Below are positions 15,892 to 23,271 of a stretch of DNA of 27,566 nucleotides, piece by piece. A model generated the notes under the pieces. The model worked only from the letters and a program-made list of their open reading frames with translations. It was not told the origin of the DNA and searched no databases. The DNA lies in assembly GCF_000720175.1 (NCBI RefSeq), contig NZ_JOIX01000089.1:1-27566 (forward strand), written 5' to 3'. Source of the stretch: Streptomyces sp. NRRL S-337. GTDB taxonomy: Bacteria; Actinomycetota; Actinomycetes; Streptomycetales; Streptomycetaceae. Within the stretch, counting starts at the first letter, position 1. Each line of letters begins with the position of its first letter. The translations under genes and the position numbers were made by a program.

Positions 15892-16353
15892 TCAGGCCCG
15901 GGCCAGCCAGCGGGCCAGCCCGCGCCGCCCGGCCCGCATCATCAGGGCGTGATTGGCGCGGAACAGCGGCCGCGCCAGCAGCCCGACCTGGCGCATCAGC
16001 GGTTTGCAGACCTCGACGTCCTGCTCGAAGACGGCGCGGGTGCCGCCGGCGCCGGGCACCACGGTCCAGCGCGCCCAGCCGGTCAGGTCGCCGCGCATCG
16101 CGATCTCCAGGACCCCGGCGCCGGGGTCCCGTACGTGCTCGGTGGCCACCACCCTGAGGTCGTACGGCAGCAGGGAGCGGAAGCGGGCGGTCCCGCTCCG
16201 GTCGTCGATCCGGGTCACCTCGCGCACCTGCGGCCACCACTGCGGGTAGCTCTCGGCGCGCTCCAGGACGGCGTAGACGACGGCCGGCGGGGCGCGGAGC
16301 AGCCAGACGCTGCGGAAGCGGTAGCGGTGCAGCCGGCGGGACCAGTCGGGCAT
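15892..16353 (-). CDS. SRPBCC (polyketide cyclase/START-like) family protein
   Basis: This 153-residue protein has the SRPBCC signature: a first strand ending in VWLLRAPPAVVYAVLERAESYPQWWPQV (about 14-41), DRSGTARFR, an EIAMRGDLTGWARWTVVPG segment and a C-terminal helix KPLMRQVGLLARPLF. The fold makes a deep hydrophobic pocket that can bind a lipid or aromatic ligand; the ligand is not evident. The ATG at 16351-16353 gives MPDWSRRLHRYRF. A longer open frame runs back through the tRNA-Val gene and is not real. It lies between two identical tRNA-Val genes on the same strand, with the upstream tRNA's terminator isolating it, so it should have its own promoter in the 97 bases before its start; none is obvious. 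Confidence 0.85.
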   Translation of the reverse strand: MPDWSRRLHRYRFRSVWLLRAPPAVVYAVLERAESYPQWWPQVREVTRIDDRSGTARFRSLLPYDLRVVATEHVRDPGAGVLEIAMRGDLTGWARWTVVPGAGGTRAVFEQDVEVCKPLMRQVGLLARPLFRANHALMMRAGRRGLARWLARA

Positions 16354-16448
16354 GATCCCAGTGTGCGCCCCGCACGGCGGCGGGCGCCCAACAACGGCGA
16401 AGGCCCGGGGACTTGGCGTCCGGCGGGCCGTCGTGCGCGGGGGCACGC

Positions 16449-16496
16449 AAAAGGGGCGGCGGGACCCGCATCGTCTGCGAGTACCCGCCGCCCCTT
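16449..16496 (-). terminator. Rho-independent terminator of tRNA-Val copy 2
   Basis: AAGGGGCGGCGGG (16451-16463) pairs with CCCGCCGCCCCTT (16484-16496). The 20-nt loop can fold further, and the structure ends in TTTT on the minus strand (16449-16452). It separates the tRNA from the SRPBCC gene. Confidence 0.85.
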
Positions 16497-16502
16497 GTGA
16501 CG

Positions 16503-16574
16503 TGGGCGATACTGGGTTCGAACCAGTGACCTCTTCGGTGTGAACGAAGCGCTCTCCCACTGAGCTAATCGCCC
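16503..16574 (-). tRNA. tRNA-Val (anticodon CAC), copy 2
   Basis: A 72-nt tRNA identical in every base to the copy at 15748-15819, including the CAC anticodon in loop TTCACAC. No CCA is encoded. A -10-like TAATGT lies at 16588-16593 on the minus strand, placing the transcript start a few bases before the mature 5' end. The -35 is weak. Confidence 0.97.
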
Positions 16575-16587
16575 GGGCGCACCGCCA

Positions 16588-16616
16588 ACATTACCCCACG
16601 TCGGCGGGCACTTGTG
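16588..16616 (-). promoter_or_regulatory. Probable promoter of tRNA-Val copy 2
   Basis: On the minus strand, TAATGT (16588-16593) is a good -10, and CACAAG 17 bases further up is a weak -35. The position fits a short tRNA leader. Confidence 0.4.
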
Positions 16617-16628
16617 ACCACGTTCCGG

Positions 16629-17060
16629 TCACTCGGCGACGTTCCAGGGCAGCACCAGGCCGAACTTCCACGCGTAGACCGCGACCCCGGCGGCGATGAT
16701 CGTCACGCCGAGCGCGGTCAGGATGATGTTGCGGCGCCGCACCTTGGGGTCGAGCGCCTTCTGGGCGGCTTCGGTGACCTTGCGCTTGGTCCAGCGCAGG
16801 ACCAGCTGGGCCCAGACGAATTCGGTCGCCCAGATCGCCATGCCGGCGAAGATCACCAGCCAGCCGGGACCCGGCAGCGGCAGCAGGACCACTCCGCCGG
16901 CGACCACCGCGAGACCGACGACGAAGACGCCGACCTGCCAGCTCAGGTGCAGCGGCCGCGAGCGCTTGATGAAATGCGGCGCTCGCGAGCCGAGCGGCTG
17001 CTCGGGCGGCACGGTCTCCTCCTCGACTACTCCCGGCCCCCCGTTACTCAGCGTATTCAT
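16629..17060 (-). CDS. TIGR02611-type membrane protein with PGPGW motif
   Basis: This 143-residue protein has a hydrophilic N-terminus (1-38), then two hydrophobic helices (about 42-60 and 66-88) with LPLPGPGWLVIF (60-71) in the turn, a basic segment KRKVTEAAQKALDPKVRRR (92-110) and a last helix (111-131). The PGPGW loop is the mark of a small actinobacterial membrane family of unknown function. The ATG at 17058-17060 begins MNTLSNGG; the ribosome binding site is poor. It is divergent from ssgB, sharing a 189-bp intergenic region. No role can be assigned. Confidence 0.85.
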   Translation of the reverse strand: MNTLSNGGPGVVEEETVPPEQPLGSRAPHFIKRSRPLHLSWQVGVFVVGLAVVAGGVVLLPLPGPGWLVIFAGMAIWATEFVWAQLVLRWTKRKVTEAAQKALDPKVRRRNIILTALGVTIIAAGVAVYAWKFGLVLPWNVAE

Positions 17061-17249
17061 ACCGTCAAACTTACCGGACGCGAGGGGGCGGCGGAATTAC
17101 CGACGGGGACGATCTCGCAATCCGCCGTAAGAGGTACCTGAAGCCACCCAAAACCGTCAGAGGGGTTTACAACGGCACCGTAGGTGGCATGTCGATTTCG
17201 CCGACGTGCGAATCCCCGAGCGCACACTGAGCGAAAGGCCCTGGCGCTT

Positions 17250-17663
17250 ATGAACACCACGGTCAGCTGCGAGCTGCACCTGCGCCTCGTTGTGTCGAGC
17301 GAGTCCTCACTGCCTGTACCCGCGGGCCTGCGGTATGACACGGCCGATCCCTACGCCGTGCATGCCACCTTCCATACCGGAGCCGAGGAGACCGTCGAGT
17401 GGGTGTTCGCCCGCGACCTCCTCGCCGAGGGCCTGCACCGGCCCACGGGCACCGGAGACGTCCGCGTATGGCCGTCCCGGAGCCACGGACAGGGCGTGGT
17501 CTGCATCGCCCTGAGCTCCCCGGAAGGCGAAGCCCTGCTCGAAGCCCCCGCGCGGGCTCTCGAGTCGTTTCTCAAAAGGACGGATGCCGCCGTACCGCCC
17601 GGTACGGAGCACCGGCATTTCGATCTCGACACAGAGCTGTCCCACATCCTCGCGGAGAGCTGA
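17250..17663 (+). CDS. ssgB: SsgA-like sporulation cell-division activator SsgB
   Basis: The 137-residue product begins MNTTVSCELHLRLVVSSESS and reads as SsgB throughout (EETVEWVFARDLLAEGL near 45-62, DVRVWPSRS, SPEGEALLEAPARALESFL). In Streptomyces SsgB is brought to future septum sites by SsgA and recruits FtsZ to start sporulation division. The product is very strongly conserved within the genus. The ATG at 17250-17252 was chosen over upstream frame extensions to 17184; a GAAAGG site precedes it. In S. coelicolor ssgB expression is reported to depend on the stress sigma factor SigH. A GTTTAC...GGTGGC pair at 17165-17188 is a weak candidate for such a promoter. It is the clearest sign that the host is a sporulating streptomycete. 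Confidence 0.97.
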   Translation: MNTTVSCELHLRLVVSSESSLPVPAGLRYDTADPYAVHATFHTGAEETVEWVFARDLLAEGLHRPTGTGDVRVWPSRSHGQGVVCIALSSPEGEALLEAPARALESFLKRTDAAVPPGTEHRHFDLDTELSHILAES

Positions 17664-17892
17664 GACGCAGCACGGTTACCGAAAGCACCCATCCGCTCAC
17701 ACTTGCGCCCGTCCGACTCGGGGAGACGGCGCAGGACCGACAAGTTCATACGGCAGAGATCGGCGTCGTCGCCGCGGAGCCACCGCGGGGGACGGCGCCG
17801 AAGCTTGTCCCAGGCGCTAGAGTCGGCGACCATTCGGCCACGACACCCGGGGGCGGTACCCGTCCGGCCCCACCCTGCCAGGGAGCGGAACC

Positions 17893-18459
17893 GTGATGAT
17901 CACCCATGACACCCGGTGCGCGCTGGACGCGGTCGTCGATCTGCTCAACACCGCTCCGGAGGGCGAGGCGCCCGGCGCGCCGGACAGCCTGACCGCCGTC
18001 CCGGCCGTCGAGGACTTCGCCCGCCGCAACAACTTCAGCGACGTGGGCACGCTCGGGCCGGACGACCTGGCGGCGGTACGCAGGGTCCGGGCGCGGTTCG
18101 CCGAGGTCTTCGCCGCCGGGGACGACCGCACCGCGGCCGCGCGGCTCAACGCACTGGTCGCCTCGGCGGGCACCACCCCGCAGCTGACCGACCACGACGG
18201 CTACGACTGGCACGTGCACTACTTCGCGCCGGGCGCCTCCGTGGCCGACCGGATGGCCGCGGACGGCGGGATGGCGCTCGCCTTCCTCGTCGTGGCCGGT
18301 GAGCGTGAGCGGCTGCGGCGCTGCGAGGCACCGGACTGCCGGCACGCGTTCGTCGACCTCTCCCGCAACCGTTCGCGGCGCTACTGCGACAGCCGCACCT
18401 GCGGCAACCGGCTGCATGTCGCGGCCTACCGCGCGCGGCGCCGGGAGGCCGCGGGCTGA
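17893..18459 (+). CDS. CGNR zinc-finger (ABATE-type) regulator
   Basis: This 188-residue protein has an N-terminal helical stress-response-type domain and a C-terminal treble-clef-like finger: C144-x4-C149, then C165-x4-C170-GNR-LHVAAYRARRR. The CGNR motif with following basic residues is expected to bind nucleic acid and metal, so it is a probable DNA-binding regulator; targets are unknown. The GTG at 17893 is seven bases from GGGAG; the ATG immediately after (17896) is an equal alternative. The 229 bases between it and ssgB hold no gene; a TAGAGT -10-like element is seen at 17818-17823 without a clear -35. Confidence 0.85.
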   Translation: MMITHDTRCALDAVVDLLNTAPEGEAPGAPDSLTAVPAVEDFARRNNFSDVGTLGPDDLAAVRRVRARFAEVFAAGDDRTAAARLNALVASAGTTPQLTDHDGYDWHVHYFAPGASVADRMAADGGMALAFLVVAGERERLRRCEAPDCRHAFVDLSRNRSRRYCDSRTCGNRLHVAAYRARRREAAG

Positions 18460-18519
18460 CGGCCGGTGCGGACCGGCCGACGGCTCCCACGGCGGGCGCG
18501 GACCGGCCGTACGCCGGCC

Positions 18520-18675
18520 TCACAGGATGAAGAGGTCGTGTACGGCGCCGAGGAGGAGCAGGCAGCCGATGACGGCGAGGAAGAGCATCAGCGGCGGCTG
18601 GGACAGCGCGAAAAGGCAGCCGCGGGGTTCGGGGGACGGGGCGTCGTCTTGGGCGAGGGCGCACTCATCGTTCAT
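18520..18675 (-). CDS. Small membrane protein, 51 aa
   Basis: This gene is too short for most gene finders. From the ATG at 18673-18675 the product begins MNDECALAQDDAPSPEPRG, followed by a cysteine and one long hydrophobic helix (about residues 28-45, PLMLFLAVIGCLLLLGAV), ending HDLFIL before TGA. Codon third positions are nearly all G/C. An acidic N-terminus, a cysteine at the membrane edge and one transmembrane segment suggest a conserved single-pass membrane peptide. No ribosome binding site is obvious. It is convergent with the CGNR gene and lies beside the next minus-strand membrane protein gene. The function is unknown. Confidence 0.68.
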   Translation of the reverse strand: MNDECALAQDDAPSPEPRGCLFALSQPPLMLFLAVIGCLLLLGAVHDLFIL

Positions 18676-18743
18676 CTCGCGCGCATCATGGCGCACGTGA
18701 TCTTCCGAGGGCGCCCAAAGGGGGCCTCAGCAGCGGGAGTTCA

Positions 18744-19202
18744 TCAGATCCCGTGCTTTTTCAGGATCGCTTCGATGTCCGAGAAGTCATCCTTGGGAGC
18801 GCCGGCGGCCTGCGGGGCCTTCCCCTTGCCGGCGGGCCGGTCCGCCGTACGTCCCGCGCCGAGGGACGGTATGGAGGCACCCGGAGCCACCGCGTCGGGC
18901 GTGGCGCCCCCGGCCGCCTTGCGGTCCTTGCGGGCTCCGATCCCGCCGCGGCGGCGCTCCACCGTCCGGCTGAGCATGAAGAGCAGGAACGAGAGCGCGA
19001 GCAGGCCGAAGCCCGCCCAGACCGTGGGCTTGAAGACGATGTTGGTGACCCAGTCGATGACGCCGGTCATCACCAGGCCGATCGGGATCAGGGAAAAGGC
19101 GGCGATGCGGGTCGCGGCGAGGAATCGCTTGCGGTACGCCGTCAGCGCGGCGATGCCCAGGCCCGCTGCCGACACCGCGGCACAGACGGTCGAGGTCAGC
19201 AT
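18744..19202 (-). CDS. Three-helix membrane protein with conserved acidic C-terminal tail
   Basis: This 152-residue protein has three hydrophobic segments (about 1-20, 31-54 and 60-78), then a basic ERRRGGIGARKDRK stretch, a Gly/Pro/Ala-rich linker and the tail DDFSDIEAILKKHGI. Similar tails of the form D-x-DIEAILxxxGI occur on Streptomyces membrane proteins, so the tail may be a docking peptide (inference). The ATG at 19200-19202 has a GGAGGA site. Its gene and the divergent thiol-oxidoreductase gene share a 170-bp intergenic region. Some related proteins are labelled cellulose-synthase-like in databases, but no glycosyltransferase domain is present here. Confidence 0.82.
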   Translation of the reverse strand: MLTSTVCAAVSAAGLGIAALTAYRKRFLAATRIAAFSLIPIGLVMTGVIDWVTNIVFKPTVWAGFGLLALSFLLFMLSRTVERRRGGIGARKDRKAAGGATPDAVAPGASIPSLGAGRTADRPAGKGKAPQAAGAPKDDFSDIEAILKKHGI

Positions 19203-19372
19203 CCGGTCCTCCTGCCGGTGGAAGGGCGAGCAGTCCCTCTGCTCCCCTCCATCCTGCCCTGTCCGGGCCCGCCCGGGCCATGTTCCGGCACCGTCTTCAG
19301 GGTCTTCTCGGGGTCACCCTCATCCCCAGGTCCGGGTTCGGCCACCAGGGGGTGGGCTGGAAGACTGGTCCC

Positions 19373-19894
19373 ATGAACGACGCCACCACCCCCTCCCCCA
19401 CCCGTCCCGTCCTCGACGTGTGGTGTGAGCTGCAGTGCCCGGACTGCCACGCCGCGCTGGCGGACCTGCGGGCGCTGCGCGAGCGCTACGGCGACCGGCT
19501 GGACATCCGGCTGCGCCACTTCCCCCTGGCGAAGCACAAGCACGCCTACGCCGCGGCCCAGGCCGCCGAGGAGGCGCTGGTGCAGGGGCAGGGCTGGCCG
19601 TACGTCGAGGCGGTGCTGGCGCGCACCGGGGAGCTCGCCGCGCGCGGCGAGAAGCTGCTGCTGGAGGTCGCCGGTGAGCTGGGGCTGGACGGCGAGGAGC
19701 TGGACACCGCGCTGATCGACGGGCGGCACCTGCTGATCGTGGACGCGGACGAGGCCGAGGGGAAGGCGATCGGCGTGACCGGTACCCCGACGTACGTGAT
19801 CGGCGGGGAGCGGCTGGACGGCGGCAAGAGCCAGGAGGGGCTGCGCGCCCGGATCGAGGAGATCGCCGACCGCCTGCTGGCCGCTCAGGACTGA
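19373..19894 (+). CDS. Cytosolic DsbA/FrnE-like thiol oxidoreductase
   Basis: This 173-residue protein has a thioredoxin-like fold with active site C22-P-D-C25 directly after the first strand (VLDVWCELQ) and the cis-proline loop TGTPTYVI (136-143, P139). A helical insertion lies between, as in DsbA/2-hydroxychromene isomerase relatives. There is no signal peptide or membrane anchor, so it should act in the cytosol as a thiol:disulfide oxidoreductase. The ATG at 19373-19375 follows GGAAGA; earlier frame codons to 19280 look non-coding. A perfect 24-base palindrome follows the stop. Substrates are unknown. Confidence 0.85.
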   Translation: MNDATTPSPTRPVLDVWCELQCPDCHAALADLRALRERYGDRLDIRLRHFPLAKHKHAYAAAQAAEEALVQGQGWPYVEAVLARTGELAARGEKLLLEVAGELGLDGEELDTALIDGRHLLIVDADEAEGKAIGVTGTPTYVIGGERLDGGKSQEGLRARIEEIADRLLAAQD

Positions 19895-19913
19895 GCCGAG
19901 ACAGGAAGAGCTC

Positions 19914-19937
19914 TGTAGCGCGGCCGGCCGCGCTACA
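19914..19937. terminator. Perfect 24-bp palindrome between convergent genes
   Basis: The half-site TGTAGCGCGGCC is followed immediately by its exact inverse, folding into a 10-bp stem with a 4-base loop. It lies after the DsbA-like stop and contains the stop codon of the convergent GNAT gene (19933-19935). A bidirectional terminator is the simplest reading. Confidence 0.65.
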
Positions 19938-20763
19938 GGATCGGCTTCCACAGCAGGTACCCGGTGGGCCGGTAGCCCAGCGACTCGTAGAGGCCGAGGG
20001 CCGGCGCGTTGCCCGCGTAGACGTTGAGGCCGAGGGTGGTGCGGCCGGCCGCGAGGCTCTCGCGCTCGGCGATCAGCATCAGTGTGCGGCCGTGTCCCCG
20101 CCCGCGGTGGCCGGGGTCCACCCGCACGTCGACGACGTAGCCGCCCGGCTGCTCCGGCATCCGCAGGGCGAGCCAGAGACTGCCGACGTCGGCGCCATCG
20201 TGGGACAGGATCCGCAGGACCTGGTCGGGGGTCTCCGCCCCGTCCGGCAGCAGGGCGTGGTGGCCCTTCACCGCGATGTCCTCGGCGCGGGCCGGAGACA
20301 TCCCCTGGCCGGTCTGCGTACGGATGTGCTCGGCGAGCGCGGCGTCCCGCCAGGCGGGGTACTCCGCCTCGCCCAGCGGCCGGTCGGTGACGTCCCCGGG
20401 CAGCGGCGGCGGCGCGTCGAGGGGTTTGGACAGGGTGCGGCTGCGCTCGGTGTAGCCCAGGGCCGCCGCGAGCCGCAGCGCGGCCGCCGCCTCGGCCGGG
20501 ACGGTCACCTCGATCTGGCGGCATCCCCAGCCGCGCAGCACCTCCTCGGCGGCGAGCGCCGCGACCGTTGCCCGGCCGCGGTGCCGGTCCGGCGGGTCGA
20601 TGGCCAGGTAGGTGATCCGGCCGGCCGTCGGGCCGAAACGGGCGTCGGTCGACAGCCGGACCGTGCCGGCCCGCCGGCTGTTGACGCAGACGTCGTACGG
20701 GCGGGCCCGGGTGCCGTCGTCGTGGTGTTCCTCGGGTCCCGCGGGGCGCAGCGTAGTGGTCAC
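19933..20763 (-). CDS. Tandem-domain GNAT acetyltransferase
   Basis: This 276-residue protein consists of two GNAT folds. The N-terminal copy (about 10-115) has ITYLAIDPPDRHRGRATVAALAAEE, a degenerate acetyl-CoA loop. The C-terminal copy has VVDVRVDPGHRGRGHGRTLMLIAERE with an intact RxxGxG/A-type pyrophosphate loop (RGRGHGRT) and the usual NAPALGLYESLGY end. The second domain is therefore the likely catalyst and the first may bind substrate. The acceptor (small molecule or protein) cannot be told. The start is GTG at 20761-20763. The stop lies inside the 24-bp palindrome shared with the convergent gene. It is 58 bases downstream of pabC but probably not essential to that pathway. Confidence 0.87.
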   Translation of the reverse strand: MTTTLRPAGPEEHHDDGTRARPYDVCVNSRRAGTVRLSTDARFGPTAGRITYLAIDPPDRHRGRATVAALAAEEVLRGWGCRQIEVTVPAEAAAALRLAAALGYTERSRTLSKPLDAPPPLPGDVTDRPLGEAEYPAWRDAALAEHIRTQTGQGMSPARAEDIAVKGHHALLPDGAETPDQVLRILSHDGADVGSLWLALRMPEQPGGYVVDVRVDPGHRGRGHGRTLMLIAERESLAAGRTTLGLNVYAGNAPALGLYESLGYRPTGYLLWKPIL

Positions 20764-20821
20764 GGGGACTTTCTACTCGCCCGTGTGCGGGCCCGTCATC
20801 ACCCTGTACGGGGGCCGGTCG

Positions 20822-21646
20822 TCACCGCGGGTCGACGTCGGCGGCGGACTGCTCGTCGAAGATCCGCATGGCCTCGGCGGTCACCGGGCCCGGCCCGGCG
20901 GTCAGTTGGCGGCCGTCGATCCGGGTCACGGCCTGCACGTCGCGGAGGGTGGACGTCAGGAAGATCTCGTCGGCCCGCTCCAGGACGTCCAGCGGCAGAT
21001 CGGTCTCCTTCGCGCCGGCCCAGGCGATGGTCAGGGCGCGGGTGATGCCCGCCAGGCAGCCGGAGGAGAGCGGCGGGGTGTGGAGTTCGCCGTCCAGGAC
21101 GACGAAGACGTTGGAGCCGGTGCCCTCGCAGAGCGCGCCGACGGTGTTGGCGAACAGCGCCTCGGTGGCGCCCTGTTCGTGGGCGCGCGCCAGGGCGACC
21201 ACGTTCTCGCCGTACGAGGTGGTCTTCAGGCCGGCCAGCGCACCGCGTTCGTTACGGGTCCAGGGGACGGTGACGGCGGCGGTGGTGTCGGGGCGGCGGG
21301 TGGTCGCGGAGAGCGCGACGACCAGCGTGGGGCCGGCGTCGCCGCGGTCCGAGCCGAGCGGGGACTCGCCGCCGGTGTAGGTGATCCGCAGGCGGCCCAG
21401 CGGCATGGGGTTGGCGTCGAGGACGGCCTCGCAGCCGCGCCGCACCTCGTCGAGGTCGGGAGCGGGCAGGCCGAGGCCGCGGGCGGAGGTGGCGAGGCGC
21501 TCCAGGTGGCGGGTGAGGGCGAAGGCACGTCCGTGGGCCGCCTTGACGGTCTCGAAGACGCCGTCGCCGACGGTCAGCCCGTGGTCGAAGACCGAGACCC
21601 GGGCGTCCTCGGCGTTCCGCAGTGACCCGTCCAGCCAGATCCTCAT
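20822..21646 (-). CDS. pabC: Aminodeoxychorismate lyase (class IV aminotransferase)
   Basis: This 274-residue protein is a fold-type IV PLP enzyme. It has FDHGLTVGDGVFET (20-33), the PLP lysine K141 in AGLKTTSY, E174 in CEGTGSNVFVV and the GITR phosphate-cup segment (200-203). Next to pabB it should convert 4-amino-4-deoxychorismate to p-aminobenzoate plus pyruvate for folate synthesis. On sequence alone, branched-chain or D-amino-acid aminotransferase would be the alternatives. The ATG at 21644-21646 overlaps the pabB stop as ATGA and is preceded by a strong GGAGGAGAG site inside pabB. Expression is therefore tied to pabB. Confidence 0.9.
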   Translation of the reverse strand: MRIWLDGSLRNAEDARVSVFDHGLTVGDGVFETVKAAHGRAFALTRHLERLATSARGLGLPAPDLDEVRRGCEAVLDANPMPLGRLRITYTGGESPLGSDRGDAGPTLVVALSATTRRPDTTAAVTVPWTRNERGALAGLKTTSYGENVVALARAHEQGATEALFANTVGALCEGTGSNVFVVLDGELHTPPLSSGCLAGITRALTIAWAGAKETDLPLDVLERADEIFLTSTLRDVQAVTRIDGRQLTAGPGPVTAEAMRIFDEQSAADVDPR

Positions 21647-22710
21647 CGCTCTCCTCCGCTCGGCTCGTTGCGTCCCGACGCTACCGCGAGCAGGCGGCTC
21701 GCCTTCAGCTCGGTCTCCGCCCATTCCCGCTCGGGGTCGGAGTCCCAGATGATCCCGGCCCCGGCGCCGAAGCGGAGGAGCGGTCCGTCGGCTGGGGTGC
21801 GGTCGATCCAGAAGGTCCGGATGCCGACCGCGAGCTCGCCGGTGCGGCGGTCGGCGTCGACCCAGCCGATGCCGCCGCAGTACGGCCCGCGGGGCGCGGT
21901 CTCCAGTTCGTCGATGATCCGCAGGGCGCTGGACTTGGGGGCGCCGGTGACCGAGCCGGGCGGGAAGGTGGCGTGCAGCAGGTCGGCCCAGGCGCTCTTC
22001 TCGTTGGCGAGGTCCAGTTCGCCGCGCACCGTGGAGACGAGGTGCACCAGGCCGGGGTGCTCCTCGACCGCGCAGAGTGCCGGGACGGTGACGGTTCCGG
22101 TGGCGCAGACCCGGCCGAGGTCGTTGCGGACCAGGTCCACGATCATCACGTTCTCCGCCCGGTCCTTGTCCGAGAGGTCCGCGGCTGTCCGTCCGGTGCC
22201 CTTGATGGGGCCGGACCACACGGCGCGGTCGTCCCGCCGCAGATAGAGCTCGGGGGAGGCGCTGGCGATCTCCACGCCGTGGCCGGGCAGCCGGATGGTG
22301 CCGGCGTGCGGGGCGGGGTTGCCGCGGGCCAGCACCGCGGACAGCGCGTCGACGTCGGCCCGGTCCGGGTCGGGCAGCGGTGCGCTCAGCACCCGGCAGA
22401 GGTTCACCTGGTAGACATCGCCGGCCGCGATGTGTTCCCGGACCCGCCGTACGCCGCGGACATAGGCGTCGCGGTCCAGGGAGCTGACCCAGGCGCTTCG
22501 CGCGGGGCCGTGCCAGGTGCCGGGGGCGGGGGCGTCGGCCGGGGTGGCGGGGCGTACGTCGGCGAAGCGGGCGCAGACCACCTGGCCCTCGAAGTCGGCG
22601 GCCACCGCCCACCAGCCCGTCGAGTCGAGGGCCGCGGGATCGCTGGTCACATCCCGTAGATCGGTGGCTATCAGGCCGCCGAAGCGGGCCATGGGAGCGA
22701 AGTCGTGCAC
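21643..22710 (-). CDS. pabB: Aminodeoxychorismate synthase component I
   Basis: This 355-residue chorismate-binding enzyme has DVYQVNLCR (98-106), GPIKGTGR (167-174) with Lys170, DRAENVMIVDLVRNDLGRVC (183-202), HLVSTVRGEL (223-232) and PPGSVTGAPK (250-259). Lys in PIKGT separates ADC synthase from anthranilate synthase, which has Ala there, so amination at C4 of chorismate is expected. The glutaminase subunit PabA is not in the window and is presumably supplied elsewhere. The GTG at 22708-22710 gives MHDFAPMARFGG. A TAGACT -10 lies about 10 bases before this GTG with no ribosome binding site, suggesting a leaderless message. The frame extending to 22821 has no family similarity. Confidence 0.92.
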   Translation of the reverse strand: MHDFAPMARFGGLIATDLRDVTSDPAALDSTGWWAVAADFEGQVVCARFADVRPATPADAPAPGTWHGPARSAWVSSLDRDAYVRGVRRVREHIAAGDVYQVNLCRVLSAPLPDPDRADVDALSAVLARGNPAPHAGTIRLPGHGVEIASASPELYLRRDDRAVWSGPIKGTGRTAADLSDKDRAENVMIVDLVRNDLGRVCATGTVTVPALCAVEEHPGLVHLVSTVRGELDLANEKSAWADLLHATFPPGSVTGAPKSSALRIIDELETAPRGPYCGGIGWVDADRRTGELAVGIRTFWIDRTPADGPLLRFGAGAGIIWDSDPEREWAETELKASRLLAVASGRNEPSGGER

Positions 22711-22786
22711 GTCAGCGAGTCTATGGCGGGGGCCCCGGGCGCGCCTGTGCCGGGCGAGCAGCGCAGCACGCTGCACAAACGCGTTT

Positions 22787-22814
22787 TTGTACTGGCCCCG
22801 GAATCCGCTAGAGT
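22787..22814 (+). promoter_or_regulatory. Promoter of the Gly-Cys-Val tRNA operon
   Basis: -35 TTGTAC (22787-22792), a 16-bp spacer and -10 TAGAGT (22809-22814). It lies 74 bases before tRNA-Gly. The palindrome AAACGCGTTT (22778-22787) abuts the -35. It fits a main-sigma tRNA promoter. Confidence 0.6.
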
Positions 22815-22888
22815 TCAACACGTCGCCGGGACGCGGAAGCGCCCCGGGGGCCCGGTAGCTTCCCGGACGTAGTCTGGGAGAGTCACCT

Positions 22889-22961
<73 letters not shown>

Positions 22962-22996
22962 CGATGTGGGGGATCTTCCCGAACCCCCTCACTCCT

Positions 22997-23070
22997 GGTG
23001 GAGTGGCCGAGAGGCGAGGCAACGGCCTGCAAAGCCGTCTACACGGGTTCAAATCCCGTCTCCACCTCCA
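22997..23070 (+). tRNA. tRNA-Cys (anticodon GCA), CCA encoded
   Basis: Acceptor stem GGTGGAG/CTCCACC, anticodon stem ACGGC/GCCGT with loop CTGCAAA giving GCA, T-stem ACGGG/CCCGT with TTCAAAT, and discriminator T at 23067. The next three bases are CCA (23068-23070). Only one base separates it from the next tRNA. It is the only tRNA here with a genomic CCA; this may be chance. Confidence 0.96.
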
Positions 23071-23071
23071 A

Positions 23072-23143
23072 GGACGATTAGCTCAGCGGGAGAGCGCTTC
23101 CCTGACACGGAAGAGGTCACTGGTTCAATCCCAGTATCGTCCA
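23072..23143 (+). tRNA. tRNA-Val (anticodon GAC), copy 1
   Basis: A 72-nt cloverleaf with acceptor GGACGAT/ATCGTCC, anticodon stem CTTCC/GGAAG, loop CTGACAC giving GAC, T-loop TTCAATC and discriminator A. Its body is shared with the two following copies. CCA is not encoded. Confidence 0.96.
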
Positions 23144-23165
23144 CTGCCCGGCTCCACCGGGCCCC

Positions 23166-23237
23166 GCGCGATTAGCTCAGCGGGAGAGCGCTTCCCTGAC
23201 ACGGAAGAGGTCACTGGTTCAATCCCAGTATCGCGCA
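23166..23237 (+). tRNA. tRNA-Val (anticodon GAC), acceptor-stem variant
   Basis: The body from the TA at positions 8-9 to the T-stem is identical to its neighbours, but the acceptor stem is GCGCGAT/ATCGCGC instead of GGACGAT/ATCGTCC. Positions 2 and 3 changed on both strands of the stem, so pairing is preserved. The anticodon remains GAC. It is a 72-nt, probably functional variant. Confidence 0.95.
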
Positions 23238-23271
23238 CGCAGCTGTGGGTCTTCGCGATCCATGGTCCCGA

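Noticed and set aside
15892..16560. Longer start for the SRPBCC gene inside tRNA-Val copy 2
   Set aside because: The extra residues are the translated tRNA and its terminator; the ATG at 16353 gives the family N-terminus.
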